Shown: positions 1 to 9,057 of the stretch, piece after piece
How positions within the stretch are numbered: the first letter of the stretch is position 1
Layout: each line of letters opens with the position of its first letter
Source: Kordiimonas gwangyangensis DSM 19435 = JCM 12864
GTDB lineage: Bacteria; Pseudomonadota; Alphaproteobacteria; Sphingomonadales; Kordiimonadaceae
Direction of reading: 5' to 3'
DNA: 64,000 nt
Assembly: GCF_000375545.1 (NCBI RefSeq)
Contig: NZ_AQXF01000005.1
Location: 263,289 to 327,288, forward strand
Program-made: the position numbers and the translations under genes
The notes under the pieces: model-generated
Told to the model about the DNA's origin: nothing
Database searches by the model: none
Seen by the model: the letters and a program-made list of their open reading frames with translations, nothing else

Positions 1-858
1 CGGTATCACCATGGCGGAGAAATGCCACACGTGATGCATATTGGGCCAAACCTCAAGCGTGACCGGCACGCCTGCTTCCTTCGCGCGGGCAGCGAAGCGT
101 GTACTGTCATCAAGCAGAATTTCACCAGATCCCACCTGAACCAATACCGGCGGCAACCCCCGCTGCTCGCCAAACAGTGGCGAACACCGTGGATCATAGG
201 CTGACAGTTCGCCCCGGTAGGCGTCCGCGGCATAATGGATACCATCCGGGTCCAGCATCACTTCCGTCGCGTTATTGGATTTCATGCTTTTGCCGCTGCC
301 CGTCAGGTCAAGCCAGGGCGATATCAGCACAATAGCTTTTGGCATTGGGCGTCCAGTGTCACGGATGGCGTGAACCGCCGCGAGGGTAAGGCCACCGCCC
401 GCACTGTCGCCTGCCATAGTTACAGGCTGGCCGGGGTTGGTCGCCACAATCCAGTCGTAGGCGCGAAGCGCGTCCTCGATTGGCGCAGGGCATTTGTGCT
501 CTGGTGCAAGGCGGTAATCCAAGAGGAACACACGGGCATCGGCCGCTCGCGACAAACGCCAGCCGAGCTCTCGGTAGGGTCGCGGCGCGCCCCACGTATA
601 CCCGCCACCGTGCGAATAAATCAGAATACGGTCTTCCCGCGCACCCTTGGCGGTAATCCATTCACCCTTGATACCGTCGTTTCTGTCAATCTTGTCTATT
701 TTGGACTGGCCTTTAGGCGGCCCCGGCAGGCGTGCTTCCACGCCCTTCAGCGCTTTACTGAAGTTCTGCAGTCGAATTTCGTCCGGCGTGCCTTCCGGCA
801 CCGACGGCCTGAACACAGACCTGATCTTGCGGCGTACAAGCCACGCTCGAATTGACAT
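1..858 (-). CDS. Alpha/beta hydrolase, hormone-sensitive-lipase (HSL) family, 3' end cut by window
   Basis: The reverse strand is open from an ATG at 858 to the window edge, giving 286 residues without a stop. The HSL-family oxyanion motif HGGG lies at residues 83-86, DYRLAPEH at 114-121 and the nucleophile elbow GDSAGG at 150-155 (Ser152). Likely Asp250 and His276 (in HHVWH) complete the triad. The start is supported by a GGGGGAGAGG ribosome site six bases upstream. Family members are cytoplasmic carboxylesterases acting on short acyl esters; the substrate here is unknown. Only the last few residues should be missing. It is divergent from the TetR gene at 1122, which probably controls it. 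Confidence 0.9.
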   Translation of the reverse strand, partial: MSIRAWLVRRKIRSVFRPSVPEGTPDEIRLQNFSKALKGVEARLPGPPKGQSKIDKIDRNDGIKGEWITAKGAREDRILIYSHGGGYTWGAPRPYRELGWRLSRAADARVFLLDYRLAPEHKCPAPIEDALRAYDWIVATNPGQPVTMAGDSAGGGLTLAAVHAIRDTGRPMPKAIVLISPWLDLTGSGKSMKSNNATEVMLDPDGIHYAADAYRGELSAYDPRCSPLFGEQRGLPPVLVQVGSGEILLDDSTRFAARAKEAGVPVTLEVWPNMHHVWHFSAMVIP

Positions 859-923
859 GAATGTCCTCTCCCCCATCATCGCAATGGCTCGTGTGCGCGA
901 CCACCGGCATTGCGGCTGCCATA

Positions 924-940
924 GTAATGAGGATCATTAC
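924..940. repeat. Inverted repeat, candidate operator upstream of the hydrolase
   Basis: GTAATGA and TCATTAC form a perfect 7-base inverted repeat around a 3-base spacer. It lies about 66 bases upstream of the hydrolase start and shares the TAATGA/TCATTA core with the larger palindrome beside the TetR gene (1060-1084). A second binding site for the same regulator is the simplest reading. Confidence 0.5.
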
Positions 941-1020
941 GCAGTCAATGCCACCGAACCATGCGACTATATGCCCACGGGAGATAAAGCGATATGGCTA
1001 ATAATCCAGCCATCGCCGAC

Positions 1021-1049
1021 GTGAAACATCCTGCGTGCGCGTGAAACAT
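1021..1049. repeat. Direct repeat GTGAAACAT, two copies 20 bp apart
   Basis: GTGAAACAT occurs at 1021-1029 and again at 1041-1049, so the copies are offset by 20 bases, about two helical turns, and lie on the same face of the DNA. They sit in the divergent regulatory region between the hydrolase and tetR. Same-face spacing suits a second transcription factor, but no family can be assigned. Confidence 0.4.
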
Positions 1050-1054
1050 TTGGC

Positions 1055-1084
1055 TTGCAATCATTAATGCAAATCATTAATGAT
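1055..1084 (+). promoter_or_regulatory. tetR promoter overlapped by a 25-bp palindromic operator
   Basis: ATCATTAATG (1060-1069) and CATTAATGAT (1075-1084) are perfect 10-base inverted arms around CAAAT. TTGCAA at 1055-1060 and TAATGA at 1078-1083 are spaced by 17 bases and could be the -35 and -10 boxes, so the palindrome would cover the promoter. This is typical of a self-repressing TetR-family gene. Promoter activity is inferred; the palindrome is directly visible. Confidence 0.65.
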
Positions 1085-1121
1085 TTCCGCAGGGTCAATT
1101 CATAGTTTTCAGGAGTGTAGC

Positions 1122-1769
1122 GTGGCCAGAACGCCAACAACAGGCGCGGGCGACGGGAAGACGAAGCGCGCGGACGCTACGCGGGCATCGCTCATCGAGG
1201 CTGCGGAACGGCTGATCGCCCTCAAGGGCATCGCGCATGTATCCACCCGCGAGATACTACAGGAAGCAGGGCAACGCAACCAGTCTGCGCTTCAGTATCA
1301 CTTTGGTTCCAAAGCCGGGCTCGTGCGCGCAACGATCAGCGAACGCACGCACGAGATTGACGATCGTCGCCTTGCGCTCATGGAAGAATGGACCAGCGCA
1401 CCAAGCCTCGCACAAATTATAGAAGTACTGGTGCTGCCGCTGGCCGAGCGCGCTGAGAACGATGAAAAAGGCCGCTACTATCTGATTTTCCTTGGTCAGG
1501 CCATCACCCAGCCTGACTGGGACCTGAGGCACGCCATAAAGGACTTTGAGATCACCGGCCTTGAACGCGCATACGAGTTCTACGACCAGCTGCTCTCACA
1601 CCTGAGTGACGAGCAACGCATCATCCGGCAGGAAATCTCCTATGACGCCGCGATCCTCACGCTCAAACGCTGGTGCCTGCGCGGTTGTAAATCCAGCGCG
1701 CGCGAGGTGGTTGCCACCGTCGTCCAAGCCTGCGTTGCTATCCTCGAGATGGAAACCGACTTCATTTAG
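1122..1769 (+). CDS. TetR/AcrR family transcriptional regulator
   Basis: This 215-residue protein has a basic N-terminus followed by a TetR helix-turn-helix: RASLIEAAERLIALKG, then STREILQEAG and the recognition-helix region QSALQYHFGSKAGL. The C-terminal ligand-binding part is not assignable to a known effector class. A GTG start at 1122 is preferred because AGGAG lies six bases before it; the in-frame ATG at 1080 falls inside the operator palindrome. The gene is divergent from the alpha/beta hydrolase and probably represses both itself and that gene. It converges closely on the EAL gene, with 17 bases between the stops. Confidence 0.88.
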   Translation: MARTPTTGAGDGKTKRADATRASLIEAAERLIALKGIAHVSTREILQEAGQRNQSALQYHFGSKAGLVRATISERTHEIDDRRLALMEEWTSAPSLAQIIEVLVLPLAERAENDEKGRYYLIFLGQAITQPDWDLRHAIKDFEITGLERAYEFYDQLLSHLSDEQRIIRQEISYDAAILTLKRWCLRGCKSSAREVVATVVQACVAILEMETDFI

Positions 1770-1786
1770 CTGGCGGGATGGCAGCG

Positions 1787-3355
1787 TTAGCTGGCAACCT
1801 GTGTGGGTGCGACGAGGAAATTCGGGCTGGGCTTGCCGAAGAAATAACCTTGTCCATAGTCGACACCCATCTGCCGCAGCAGTGTTGCGTGTTCCTGAGT
1901 TTCCACCCACTCCCCCACTGTGACAATACCCAGGTCCTTGCAGAGCCCAACCATGGAGCGCAGGAAGGCGCGGTCCTCCGCACTGGTGAGTGCGTCGCGG
2001 ATATAGGCGCCATCAATTTTGAGCGCATCCACCTTCAGTTTCTTGAGATACTGGAAACCGGCCGCGCCTGCACCAAAGTCGTCCAGATAAACCCGGAAAC
2101 CAATTTCGCGCACTTCCTCCAGCACAAGACTGAGAGCATCAAGGTCGTGAATCGTGGCGGATTCCGTAATCTCGATAGAGAGATACTGTGTCAGGTCCTT
2201 GTTGTTGCGCAATAGCGCGAGCAGTTCAAAAATGAACCCCTGGCTTGAGAGCGAACGACCGGAAACGTTCACGGCAATGCCGGGGGAGCCACCTTTTTTG
2301 AGCATACTCCTGATCTTTGCGATCGCACGGTTGATAACCGCATAATCAAATTCGTCAATGAGGCCGATATCTTCCGCGAAGCGGATCATTTCCCACTGGG
2401 TTTTGATAATTGACGGCAGTTCAAATCGCGTCAGCGCCTCAAAATGGTGGGTCGTGCCTTTGGTGAGGCTCACGATCGGCTGGAATACAAGCGAGAAACG
2501 CCCTTCATCCAGCACATCGCGGAAAGCGCGCACCCGCTGAGTGGTCTCACCGATCAAGGTTGCGCAGTTTTGCTGGATATCGCCGACATCGAAGCCTTCT
2601 TTGTTCGCAGCAAAGTTTTGCAGGCTGAATACAAGCGCACGCAGGCTGTCTGTGTCGCTGAGCTGGGCTTCCGCAGCATCGATTGTCGCACTGGTGAAAT
2701 TGACGCCTGTTGCGCGTTTCACCTCTTCCGCGAGATTGGTGCTGGGTTCGGTCTTGTCATGCACCACGGCAAACTTGTCATCACCCAGCATGGTGGCGTG
2801 TGCACCGCCGACAGAATAAGACTTCAGGTGCTGCTCAATATCGCGGAGCTTGTCGTCATCAAGCTGCTGCCCCGCGCCTGCCTCAAGCACGGTGACAAGC
2901 ATATTCTGTGCGGCTTCCGGGTTACCGTCGAACAGGTTCTCGAGCCGTTCGTAGAATTCCTGTTTTTTGTCTTCCACTTTCTTTTCGGGCACATGTTTAC
3001 TGTCACTGCGCCCCAAACGGTAAGGGCGGGATAGCACGAGATAAATCTTCTCCGCAGAGGTCGGCAGCTTCGCGAGAAAGATTGCAAATTCCTGCCGCTT
3101 GGAAGTGTCTGGCCCCACAGCCATCATGATCGGCCCAAGGCGGTTCGCGCCTGTGAGCATCTTGACCGAACTTTCAATGGTGCTGCGACCTTTTTGGGTC
3201 AGGAGATCGAGGAACGAGGTTTTGATCGGCACATCGCCAAGCGTGTTCTTCACCGCCCCGTCGGCACTTACAATATTAAAGTCACCGTCAAGTTCCATAA
3301 GCACGTCGCCCACACAGAACGCGTAGCCCAGAAATCTGTCAGGTACCTTGCTCAT
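1787..3355 (-). CDS. EAL-domain c-di-GMP phosphodiesterase with PAS-like and degenerate GGDEF-like regions
   Basis: This 522-residue cytoplasmic protein has a C-terminal EAL domain from about residue 280. The active-site set looks complete: EALTR (306-310), the Asn of VNVSG, the Glu of EITES, DDFGAG, the Lys of LKID, the Glu of GEWVE and the Gln of GQGYFFG. It should hydrolyse cyclic di-GMP to pGpG. The N-terminus (about 10-110) reads like a PAS sensor. Around residues 183-200, GGAHATMLGDDKFAV resembles a GGDEF motif that has lost its catalytic residues. No membrane segment is seen, so the input is probably cytoplasmic or allosteric. It stands alone, with tetR converging on it. Confidence 0.88.
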   Translation of the reverse strand: MSKVPDRFLGYAFCVGDVLMELDGDFNIVSADGAVKNTLGDVPIKTSFLDLLTQKGRSTIESSVKMLTGANRLGPIMMAVGPDTSKRQEFAIFLAKLPTSAEKIYLVLSRPYRLGRSDSKHVPEKKVEDKKQEFYERLENLFDGNPEAAQNMLVTVLEAGAGQQLDDDKLRDIEQHLKSYSVGGAHATMLGDDKFAVVHDKTEPSTNLAEEVKRATGVNFTSATIDAAEAQLSDTDSLRALVFSLQNFAANKEGFDVGDIQQNCATLIGETTQRVRAFRDVLDEGRFSLVFQPIVSLTKGTTHHFEALTRFELPSIIKTQWEMIRFAEDIGLIDEFDYAVINRAIAKIRSMLKKGGSPGIAVNVSGRSLSSQGFIFELLALLRNNKDLTQYLSIEITESATIHDLDALSLVLEEVREIGFRVYLDDFGAGAAGFQYLKKLKVDALKIDGAYIRDALTSAEDRAFLRSMVGLCKDLGIVTVGEWVETQEHATLLRQMGVDYGQGYFFGKPSPNFLVAPTQVAS

Positions 3356-3678
3356 CGTTGCCCTAGACGCTCGCTGTCACCGGCGGCACACACCCTGTGC
3401 ACCCTACCACCCTTAAGTGTGCTATTAGGCACACAGATGGTTATCAAAGAGTAAAACGCTTTCAACTATTTGCGGGTGGAATACTACCTCGATGGCACTT
3501 GTGGCTCTCCCCTGTCGAGCCACAGCCGTTTCCCCCAGCACGGTTCACGCCATTGTCAAAATTGTCCGCTACTCAGCCAACAGGACAAAGCCACCGCGCT
3601 TGATAAAGCTAACGACCAGTGGCAGGGTCTTCAAGGGCTATTGACTGCATTATCAATAATTGGTCGGGGAGGACCGTC
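3356..3678. other. Intergenic region between divergent EAL and phoD-like genes
   Basis: About 320 bases without a supported gene. It should carry the divergent promoters of the EAL gene and the PhoD-like gene. I looked for a Pho box (two CTGTCAT-type half sites 11 bases apart) and found only isolated CTGTCA-like fragments. Open frames here are short and lack ribosome sites. Confidence 0.5.
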
Positions 3679-5523
3679 ATGTTCGAAAAAGCCTTCACAA
3701 CAAATCGCCGCGGTTTTCTGGGCGTTATGGGCGCAAGCCTTGGCGCCATTGCGCTGCGCGGGCATGAGGTCAAGGCGGACGGCCCGGTTCACTTCACCCA
3801 CGGTGTCGCAAGCGGCGACCCGCTTGCCGACCGTGTGATCCTATGGACCCGCGTCATCCCCGGTGATGGCGCCGCCCGGAACCTGAACGTGCGATGGCAA
3901 GTATCGGCGGACGACTCGTTCGCGAGCATTGTGGCCGAAGGCGAAACCACCGCCGCCATGAAGCGCGACCACATCGCGAAGGTGGACGCCTCGGGCCTTA
4001 TGGCTGGCACCGGCTATTATTACCGTTTCATCTGTGAAGGCGTGGAAAGCCCGGTCGGGCGCACCAAAACGCTTCCGACCGCAGGCACAGACGCGGCAAC
4101 CCTCGCCGTCATCTCCTGCTCCAACTACCCGCAAGGTTTTTTCAATGTCTACAAAGAGCTGGCCTCGCGCGAACTAGACGCAGTGCTGCACCTTGGCGAC
4201 TATATTTACGAATATGCGGAGGGCGTTTACGCGAATGAAGCCGCCGTTGCGCAAGGCCGTTCGGTCAAGCCCGTGAACGAGATTGTCAGCATCGATGACT
4301 ACCGCGAGCGCTATGGCCTTTACCGAACCGACCCAGACCTGCAAGCCGCGCACGCCGCCCACCCGTTTATTTGTGTGTGGGACGACCATGAAATCGCGAA
4401 CAACAGCTGGCGGGATGGTGCCGAGAACCACAACGAAGGTGAAGGTGACTGGGTAAAGCGGCGACTGGTGGCCGAACAGGCTTTCCGCGAATGGCTGCCA
4501 ATCCGCGACAAACAGGAAGGCTCCCACACCATCTGCCGCAGTTTCGACTTCGGCGGCCTGGCCACACTCATCATGCTCGACACCCGCATTGAGGGACGTG
4601 ACAAACAACTGTCCTACGATACGGACCTGCCCTACCGCACGCTGCCTTTTGATATGCGCGACCCCGCTGCACCCAAGGCGATCCTGAGCGCGGAGGCTAT
4701 GACGGGTGTACCCGCAGAAGCAATTAAGCACATCCCGGTACCGTTCGACCTTCGCGGCGCGAAGCCTGTGCCAATGACAGACCTTGCCGCCATCAAAAAG
4801 CTCGACCCCAAGAACCTGCCTGCGGGTTTCAGCTACCTGCCGGACGCTACGAGGTTCCGCACCGAAATCCTTGGTGATCCGAAGCGCAGCATCATGGGGA
4901 CGGCGCAGGAAAAATGGCTCGCGAGTGAACTGGAGGCCTCAAAAGCCGCAGGCGTGCCTTGGCAAATCCTTGGCCAGCAAGTCATCACCGGCAAGGTGCC
5001 GATGCCGTACCTCAAGGATGAAGACCTTGATTTTGAACGATCAACCTTCCTCACCAAGGAACGGCTGAAAGCTGCGCAAATGCTGTCGCAGATGAAACTG
5101 CCGTTCAATCTGGATTTCTGGGATGGTTACCCCGCGTGCCGCGACCGTGTTTTCACGTCGATCCGCGAGCATGCCAACAACGCGATCTTTGTCGCCGGTG
5201 ACAGCCATAATGCATGGGCGTTTGACCTGGCAGACGAGAGCGGCAACCCGGTCGCTGTCGAGTTTGCAACCCCTGCCGTCAGCTCCCCGGGGCTCGAGAC
5301 ATATGTTCCCGCGTCAGCCGAGGTGGTGAAAGACGCGCTGATGACTGCAAGTCCTGAGCTTAAATATCTGGACAGCGAACACAGGGGCTGGCTCGAACTG
5401 GCGCTGACACCTGATGCCGCACGCGCCACTTGGTATTTTGTCTCAACCGTTCTGGACCGCGACTACACCGTGAAAGAAGGCCAGACGGTGGAAACCAAGG
5501 TAGGTACCCACCGCCTGGCCTGA
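3679..5523 (+). CDS. PhoD-like alkaline phosphatase/phosphodiesterase, Tat-exported
   Basis: This 614-residue protein starts with a twin-arginine signal (TNRRGFLG, residues 8-15) and a hydrophobic stretch ending near residue 33. ATG 3679 is chosen because GGGGAGGA precedes it by five bases and puts the RR motif near the N-terminus; the in-frame ATG at 3619 would bury it. A PhoD_N-like domain is followed by metallophosphatase motifs: CSNYPQGFF, LHLGDYIYEY, WDDHEIANNSW and VAGDSHN. PhoD enzymes bind Fe(III) through a Cys together with Ca(II) and release phosphate from mono- and diesters in the periplasm. No phosphate-regulon gene is adjacent. Confidence 0.92.
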   Translation: MFEKAFTTNRRGFLGVMGASLGAIALRGHEVKADGPVHFTHGVASGDPLADRVILWTRVIPGDGAARNLNVRWQVSADDSFASIVAEGETTAAMKRDHIAKVDASGLMAGTGYYYRFICEGVESPVGRTKTLPTAGTDAATLAVISCSNYPQGFFNVYKELASRELDAVLHLGDYIYEYAEGVYANEAAVAQGRSVKPVNEIVSIDDYRERYGLYRTDPDLQAAHAAHPFICVWDDHEIANNSWRDGAENHNEGEGDWVKRRLVAEQAFREWLPIRDKQEGSHTICRSFDFGGLATLIMLDTRIEGRDKQLSYDTDLPYRTLPFDMRDPAAPKAILSAEAMTGVPAEAIKHIPVPFDLRGAKPVPMTDLAAIKKLDPKNLPAGFSYLPDATRFRTEILGDPKRSIMGTAQEKWLASELEASKAAGVPWQILGQQVITGKVPMPYLKDEDLDFERSTFLTKERLKAAQMLSQMKLPFNLDFWDGYPACRDRVFTSIREHANNAIFVAGDSHNAWAFDLADESGNPVAVEFATPAVSSPGLETYVPASAEVVKDALMTASPELKYLDSEHRGWLELALTPDAARATWYFVSTVLDRDYTVKEGQTVETKVGTHRLA

Positions 5524-5600
5524 CCGGATGTGTGGATGGAGCTGCTAAGCTTAAGGGAGGTCCACACCCCGGTCCGGGAACTTTAGAAAAGCCGGGAACG

Positions 5601-7673
5601 TTAGATGAGTATATCGGCGGCGCTCAGGCCTGTGAGCGTCAGCCCGTCAAGGAACAGGTCTGTGCCTGCCAACTGCAGGCGCACGCCGCTTCCGTCCGAG
5701 TGTGCGATGGCCATAATTTCAGCGATGCTTCCAAACCCGCATGCCGTGAGGTCGAGCGTGTCTTCACCCACCTCAAAATCCAGCAGTTGATCCTGCCCGG
5801 CTTCCGGGCCAACGATGAAGTAGTCGCGCCCCAAACCGCCCGAGAGAACATCATCACCGGCACCAGCATAGATGACATCGTCCCCCGCACCGCCAGTCAT
5901 ACTGTCATTGCCCTGCCCGCCATATAGTGTGTCGGCGCCCGCGCCACCATCCAACGTATCGTGTGAAAGCGCGGCCACGCCAATGCCGCCAAAAAGCCGG
6001 TCATCGCCGTCACCACCCGTGATGATGTCGTGCCCCTCGCCACCGCCAAGAAGGTCATTGTCATCGCCGCCGATCAGGCTATCTTCCCCGGCACCTGCAT
6101 AAATCACGTCGTCGCCGCTACCGCCGAGCAAGGTATCACGTGAGCGCTCCGCGCTGCCGCCACCGCCAAACAGCGTATCTGCGCCTGCACCACCATCGGC
6201 AAGATCGTTGCCCGCACCGCCGCCAATCTGGTCGGCGCCATTGCCGCCCAGCAGGCTGTCGTTGCCGTCACCACCTGCAATCCAGTCCCTGCCGCCGCCG
6301 CCCGTGAGGGTGTCGTTGCCTGCGTTCCCTATCAGGCTGTTGGCCACATCATTGCCGGTAAGCACATCGTTCCCAGCCCCGCCAATGGCCTTTTCAATCA
6401 GCACTTCAGGCGGTGTGAAAACAGTAGCCGTCTTCTCAATTAGCCCACCATTGGCCTTTGACATGAAGATGGTGGTGCCCACACCGCTCCAACTCCCTGG
6501 CGTAAGGTCAAGTGTAACGTTGGCAGATTGCGCAGAGGCGTCGTAGGTGTCATTGCCGCCCGTATCCCAGATGGTCTCATAGTAGCTTTCGCCTGCCTCA
6601 AAGCGGTAAACGGTGTTGCCTGTGGCCTTCTCGACGCCACCATAGAGGTGCTGCAGCGCCAGAATATCCAGATACATATATGTGGTGGGATAAAAGCTCA
6701 GGCCTGTCACGCTGTGATACTCGGCCGACATATTGTAGGACATTACGGTATAATCGACACCGTCATACGCCCGCGGCAGGGTGAGGCCTTCATGCGGGTG
6801 CTGTAGGCCCATGGCGTGCCCCAGCTCGTGCAGCATGGTATAGACAAAGTAGCTGCCAGCACCGCCCGAATGCAGCAGTTTTGCATTAAACCAGACATCG
6901 CCAGCCTGCGCGTTGGCAGCAGGGTAGCCCGCGATGCCGCCAAAGCTGTCGTCACTTGTGCCAGTCCAGGCCGCGCGGATGACCCCGGCCGACGTGGCGT
7001 TGTCCGCCACTTGCAGGAACCTGAGCGCCGCAAAGCTTTCCATCTGCGTCAGCGCGTCCCTGAACAGGCTCTCCTCGCCCGGTGTGAGATATGAAATCTG
7101 TGCCCACGGCAGGCCGCCGCCAGATGGTGGGCCATAGCCAGTCACCGGATCTTCTGACCACAAGCTTCCAGCCTTCGGCAGGCTGAAGCTAACCTCGGTA
7201 CGCTCGTCACCAGCAACGTTCTGGTAACGCACCCCTTCAATCAGCGCGTCGGTGAGGGTATCACCGCTGAGCGGCGCGTTTTCTGCGACAGGGAGGGTGT
7301 AAGGCGTGTCGGCGGCTGCCACATATTCCTGCAGGCTCAACCGGTAGTCGCCAGCGGTCAGGAAATAGGAACCCAATTCCACATAATAGGTGCCGCTTTC
7401 GCCCGGCGTGTAGACAAGGCGTGCGTCCGGGTAGCCAGCGCCGTCGTTATCGAACCGGTCCAGTGATTGGCCGTCACTATCAAAAAGTGCGTAGATGTAG
7501 GGGTCACCGAGCGCATTTGCGCCACTACCCTCCATGACGAGGCTGTAGGTTTTTCCTGCCTCAAGGGTAAGTGCGATCCAGTCCCGGTCGTCCGGATTGC
7601 CGATGTTACTGATCACGCTACCACCAAGGGAAAGCTGGATATCTGTATCGCTGCTATCGGGTATATCGGCCAT
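5601..7673 (-). CDS. Secreted RTX metalloprotease, serralysin-like (M10) with N-terminal PPC domain
   Basis: The 690-residue product begins with a pre-peptidase C-terminal-type (PPC) beta domain at residues 15-115. The catalytic zinc motif HELGHAMGLQHP lies at 282-293 and the Met-turn VMSYNM at 310-315. Calcium-binding RTX nonapeptides fill 431-620. There is no N-terminal signal peptide and the C-terminus is hydrophobic (ending AADILI), as expected for type I secretion. Serralysins carry PPC domains only rarely, and the PPC copy sits before rather than after the protease. No type I secretion genes or inhibitor gene are adjacent; the neighbouring ABC operon is MacAB-like. It converges on the phoD-like gene. 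Confidence 0.9.
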   Translation of the reverse strand: MADIPDSSDTDIQLSLGGSVISNIGNPDDRDWIALTLEAGKTYSLVMEGSGANALGDPYIYALFDSDGQSLDRFDNDGAGYPDARLVYTPGESGTYYVELGSYFLTAGDYRLSLQEYVAAADTPYTLPVAENAPLSGDTLTDALIEGVRYQNVAGDERTEVSFSLPKAGSLWSEDPVTGYGPPSGGGLPWAQISYLTPGEESLFRDALTQMESFAALRFLQVADNATSAGVIRAAWTGTSDDSFGGIAGYPAANAQAGDVWFNAKLLHSGGAGSYFVYTMLHELGHAMGLQHPHEGLTLPRAYDGVDYTVMSYNMSAEYHSVTGLSFYPTTYMYLDILALQHLYGGVEKATGNTVYRFEAGESYYETIWDTGGNDTYDASAQSANVTLDLTPGSWSGVGTTIFMSKANGGLIEKTATVFTPPEVLIEKAIGGAGNDVLTGNDVANSLIGNAGNDTLTGGGGRDWIAGGDGNDSLLGGNGADQIGGGAGNDLADGGAGADTLFGGGGSAERSRDTLLGGSGDDVIYAGAGEDSLIGGDDNDLLGGGEGHDIITGGDGDDRLFGGIGVAALSHDTLDGGAGADTLYGGQGNDSMTGGAGDDVIYAGAGDDVLSGGLGRDYFIVGPEAGQDQLLDFEVGEDTLDLTACGFGSIAEIMAIAHSDGSGVRLQLAGTDLFLDGLTLTGLSAADILI
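5814..6383 (-). repeat. RTX nonapeptide-coding repeat block
   Basis: This segment encodes about 190 residues of GGxGxDxLx-type repeats. Two larger units are duplicated. GDDVIYAGAG occurs twice (residues 520-529 and 597-606), and two copies carry a matching insert before DTL (SAERSRDTL and VAALSHDTL), pointing to internal duplication of a block of roughly 70 residues. Each nonapeptide should bind half a Ca(II) site and fold after secretion. Confidence 0.85.
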
Positions 7674-7950
7674 TCATTCAGCCCCATGGGCACTCCGGTT
7701 GCGGGAAAGCGCCATGATGGGCGCGCACCGGTTTCACCACAAGCCCCTGCCCCTATGGCCGGATGTGCGAGAGATATGATGCGATCTCAATTCAGCTCTT
7801 GAAACTTGCTTGAAAATACATACTTTGTAATTCAAAGTACTTTACATAAGATAAAACACTGAAAACAACATTGTAGAAAAGGCCAAGTTAACCATATGGA
7901 AAACGTGGTTAATGCGGTACTGTAACTGCCGCAGCGAGGGGGAATAATAG
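7674..7950. promoter_or_regulatory. AT-rich divergent regulatory region with a 19-bp inverted repeat
   Basis: The interval between the divergent protease and export operons turns AT-rich from 7800. TACTTTG (7821-7827) and CAAAGTA (7833-7839) form a perfect inverted repeat with a TAATT spacer, a plausible regulator site. A loose -35/-10 pair (TTGTAA at 7825, TAAGAT at 7847) would read toward the export operon. No gene is supported here. Confidence 0.45.
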
Positions 7951-9006
7951 ATGAACGATAAAAGTGAACTGCTGAGCCAACTGAAGATTGATCGCAGCCA
8001 AAAGGAAGCGCCGCGCTCTTCTTCTAAATTTGCCTATTTACTCGGTGGCGGTGCGCTCGCAGCCTTGATCTTTGGCGGCGCCTATATGGTGATTGGTGCC
8101 GGTGGTGACGAACAACCAACAGCCAACGACGCAGCAAATACATCCGCACAGCAAAGTGCGGCAACCGCGCAAAGCAGCAATGCAGGTACGGCAACGCCAA
8201 GCGCCGCGTCCACAACGGTTGCGCCGTCAGACTCTGTGCTGAATGCCTCAGGCTACATCACGGCACGCCGCATGGCGACCGTGTCCGCCGAGGTGATTGG
8301 TCTGATCAAGGATGTCACGGTCGAGGAAGGTATGGCAGTGAAGGCGGGCCAAGTATTGGCGACCCTTGATGCCACGCTTCCACAGGTAGACTTGGATCTC
8401 GCCCAAGCACAAATCAAAGTGCTTGAGGCGCGCCTCGCCAGCACCAACGCCAACCTGGCCGAAGCGAAACGTGTTCTTGCCCGCGCGTCCGAGCTCAAGA
8501 ATGCAGAATTCTCGAGCGAGGCGTCTGTCACCCGCGCTCAAGCGGACGTGGACAGCCTCTCCGCATCTGCCGCCAGCACCCGCGCCGACATTGAGGTCGC
8601 GAAACTGAGCGTGCTGCGCCAGAAAGAGCGCCTGGATGATTATACCATCCGCGCACCTTTTGACGGCATTGTCACGGTGAAGGCCGCCCAGCCGGGCGAG
8701 ATTGTATCGCCCAGTTCCGCAGGCGGCGGGTTCACGCGCACAGGCATCTGCACCATTGTCGACATGACCTCGCTGGAGATTGAGGTGGACGTAAACGAAT
8801 CCTTCATCGGGCGCGTTTTCGAGGGGCAGGAGGTCAAAGCGAACCTGGACGCCTACCCGAACTGGGACATCCCGGCGTCCGTCATCGCCATTATTCCGAC
8901 CGCAGATCGTGCCAAGGCGACAGTGCGCGTGCGTGTCGGCATCAATATTTCAGACCCGCGTATTCTGCCTGACATGGGGGTCAAAGTAGCGTTTCTCAAG
9001 GCATAG
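7951..9006 (+). CDS. HlyD/MacA-type periplasmic adaptor (membrane fusion protein)
   Basis: A 351-residue protein with one membrane anchor at residues 27-50, a flexible Ala/Thr/Gln/Ser-rich linker (53-92), then a lipoyl-like half (SAEVIGLIKDVTVEEGMAVKAGQVLATLD). A coiled-coil hairpin follows (about 150-215), then the second lipoyl half (DYTIRAPFDGIV) and a beta-barrel region. It should bridge the inner-membrane ABC complex to an outer-membrane channel. GGGGGA precedes the ATG. It is the first gene of a four-gene export operon. No TolC-type gene is in the window, so a channel encoded elsewhere must be used. Confidence 0.9.
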   Translation: MNDKSELLSQLKIDRSQKEAPRSSSKFAYLLGGGALAALIFGGAYMVIGAGGDEQPTANDAANTSAQQSAATAQSSNAGTATPSAASTTVAPSDSVLNASGYITARRMATVSAEVIGLIKDVTVEEGMAVKAGQVLATLDATLPQVDLDLAQAQIKVLEARLASTNANLAEAKRVLARASELKNAEFSSEASVTRAQADVDSLSASAASTRADIEVAKLSVLRQKERLDDYTIRAPFDGIVTVKAAQPGEIVSPSSAGGGFTRTGICTIVDMTSLEIEVDVNESFIGRVFEGQEVKANLDAYPNWDIPASVIAIIPTADRAKATVRVRVGINISDPRILPDMGVKVAFLKA

Positions 9007-9057
9007 AACAGACCGGAAAAAAGCTCATTATATTGTCGAAAGACAGGGGGACAGACC

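Noticed and set aside
235-855. A 206-codon forward frame opposite the alpha/beta hydrolase
   Set aside because: It is Arg/His-rich shadow coding with no start signal, while the reverse strand has the HGGG and GDSAGG motifs of a real hydrolase.
3360-3380. CTGTCA-like Pho-box half site before the phoD-like gene
   Set aside because: Only one half site is present, on the far side of the gap, and there is no second copy at 11 bases.
5524-5600. Possible terminator between the phoD-like gene and the RTX protease
   Set aside because: TGTGGA and TCCACA arms are short and far apart, and no T-run follows.
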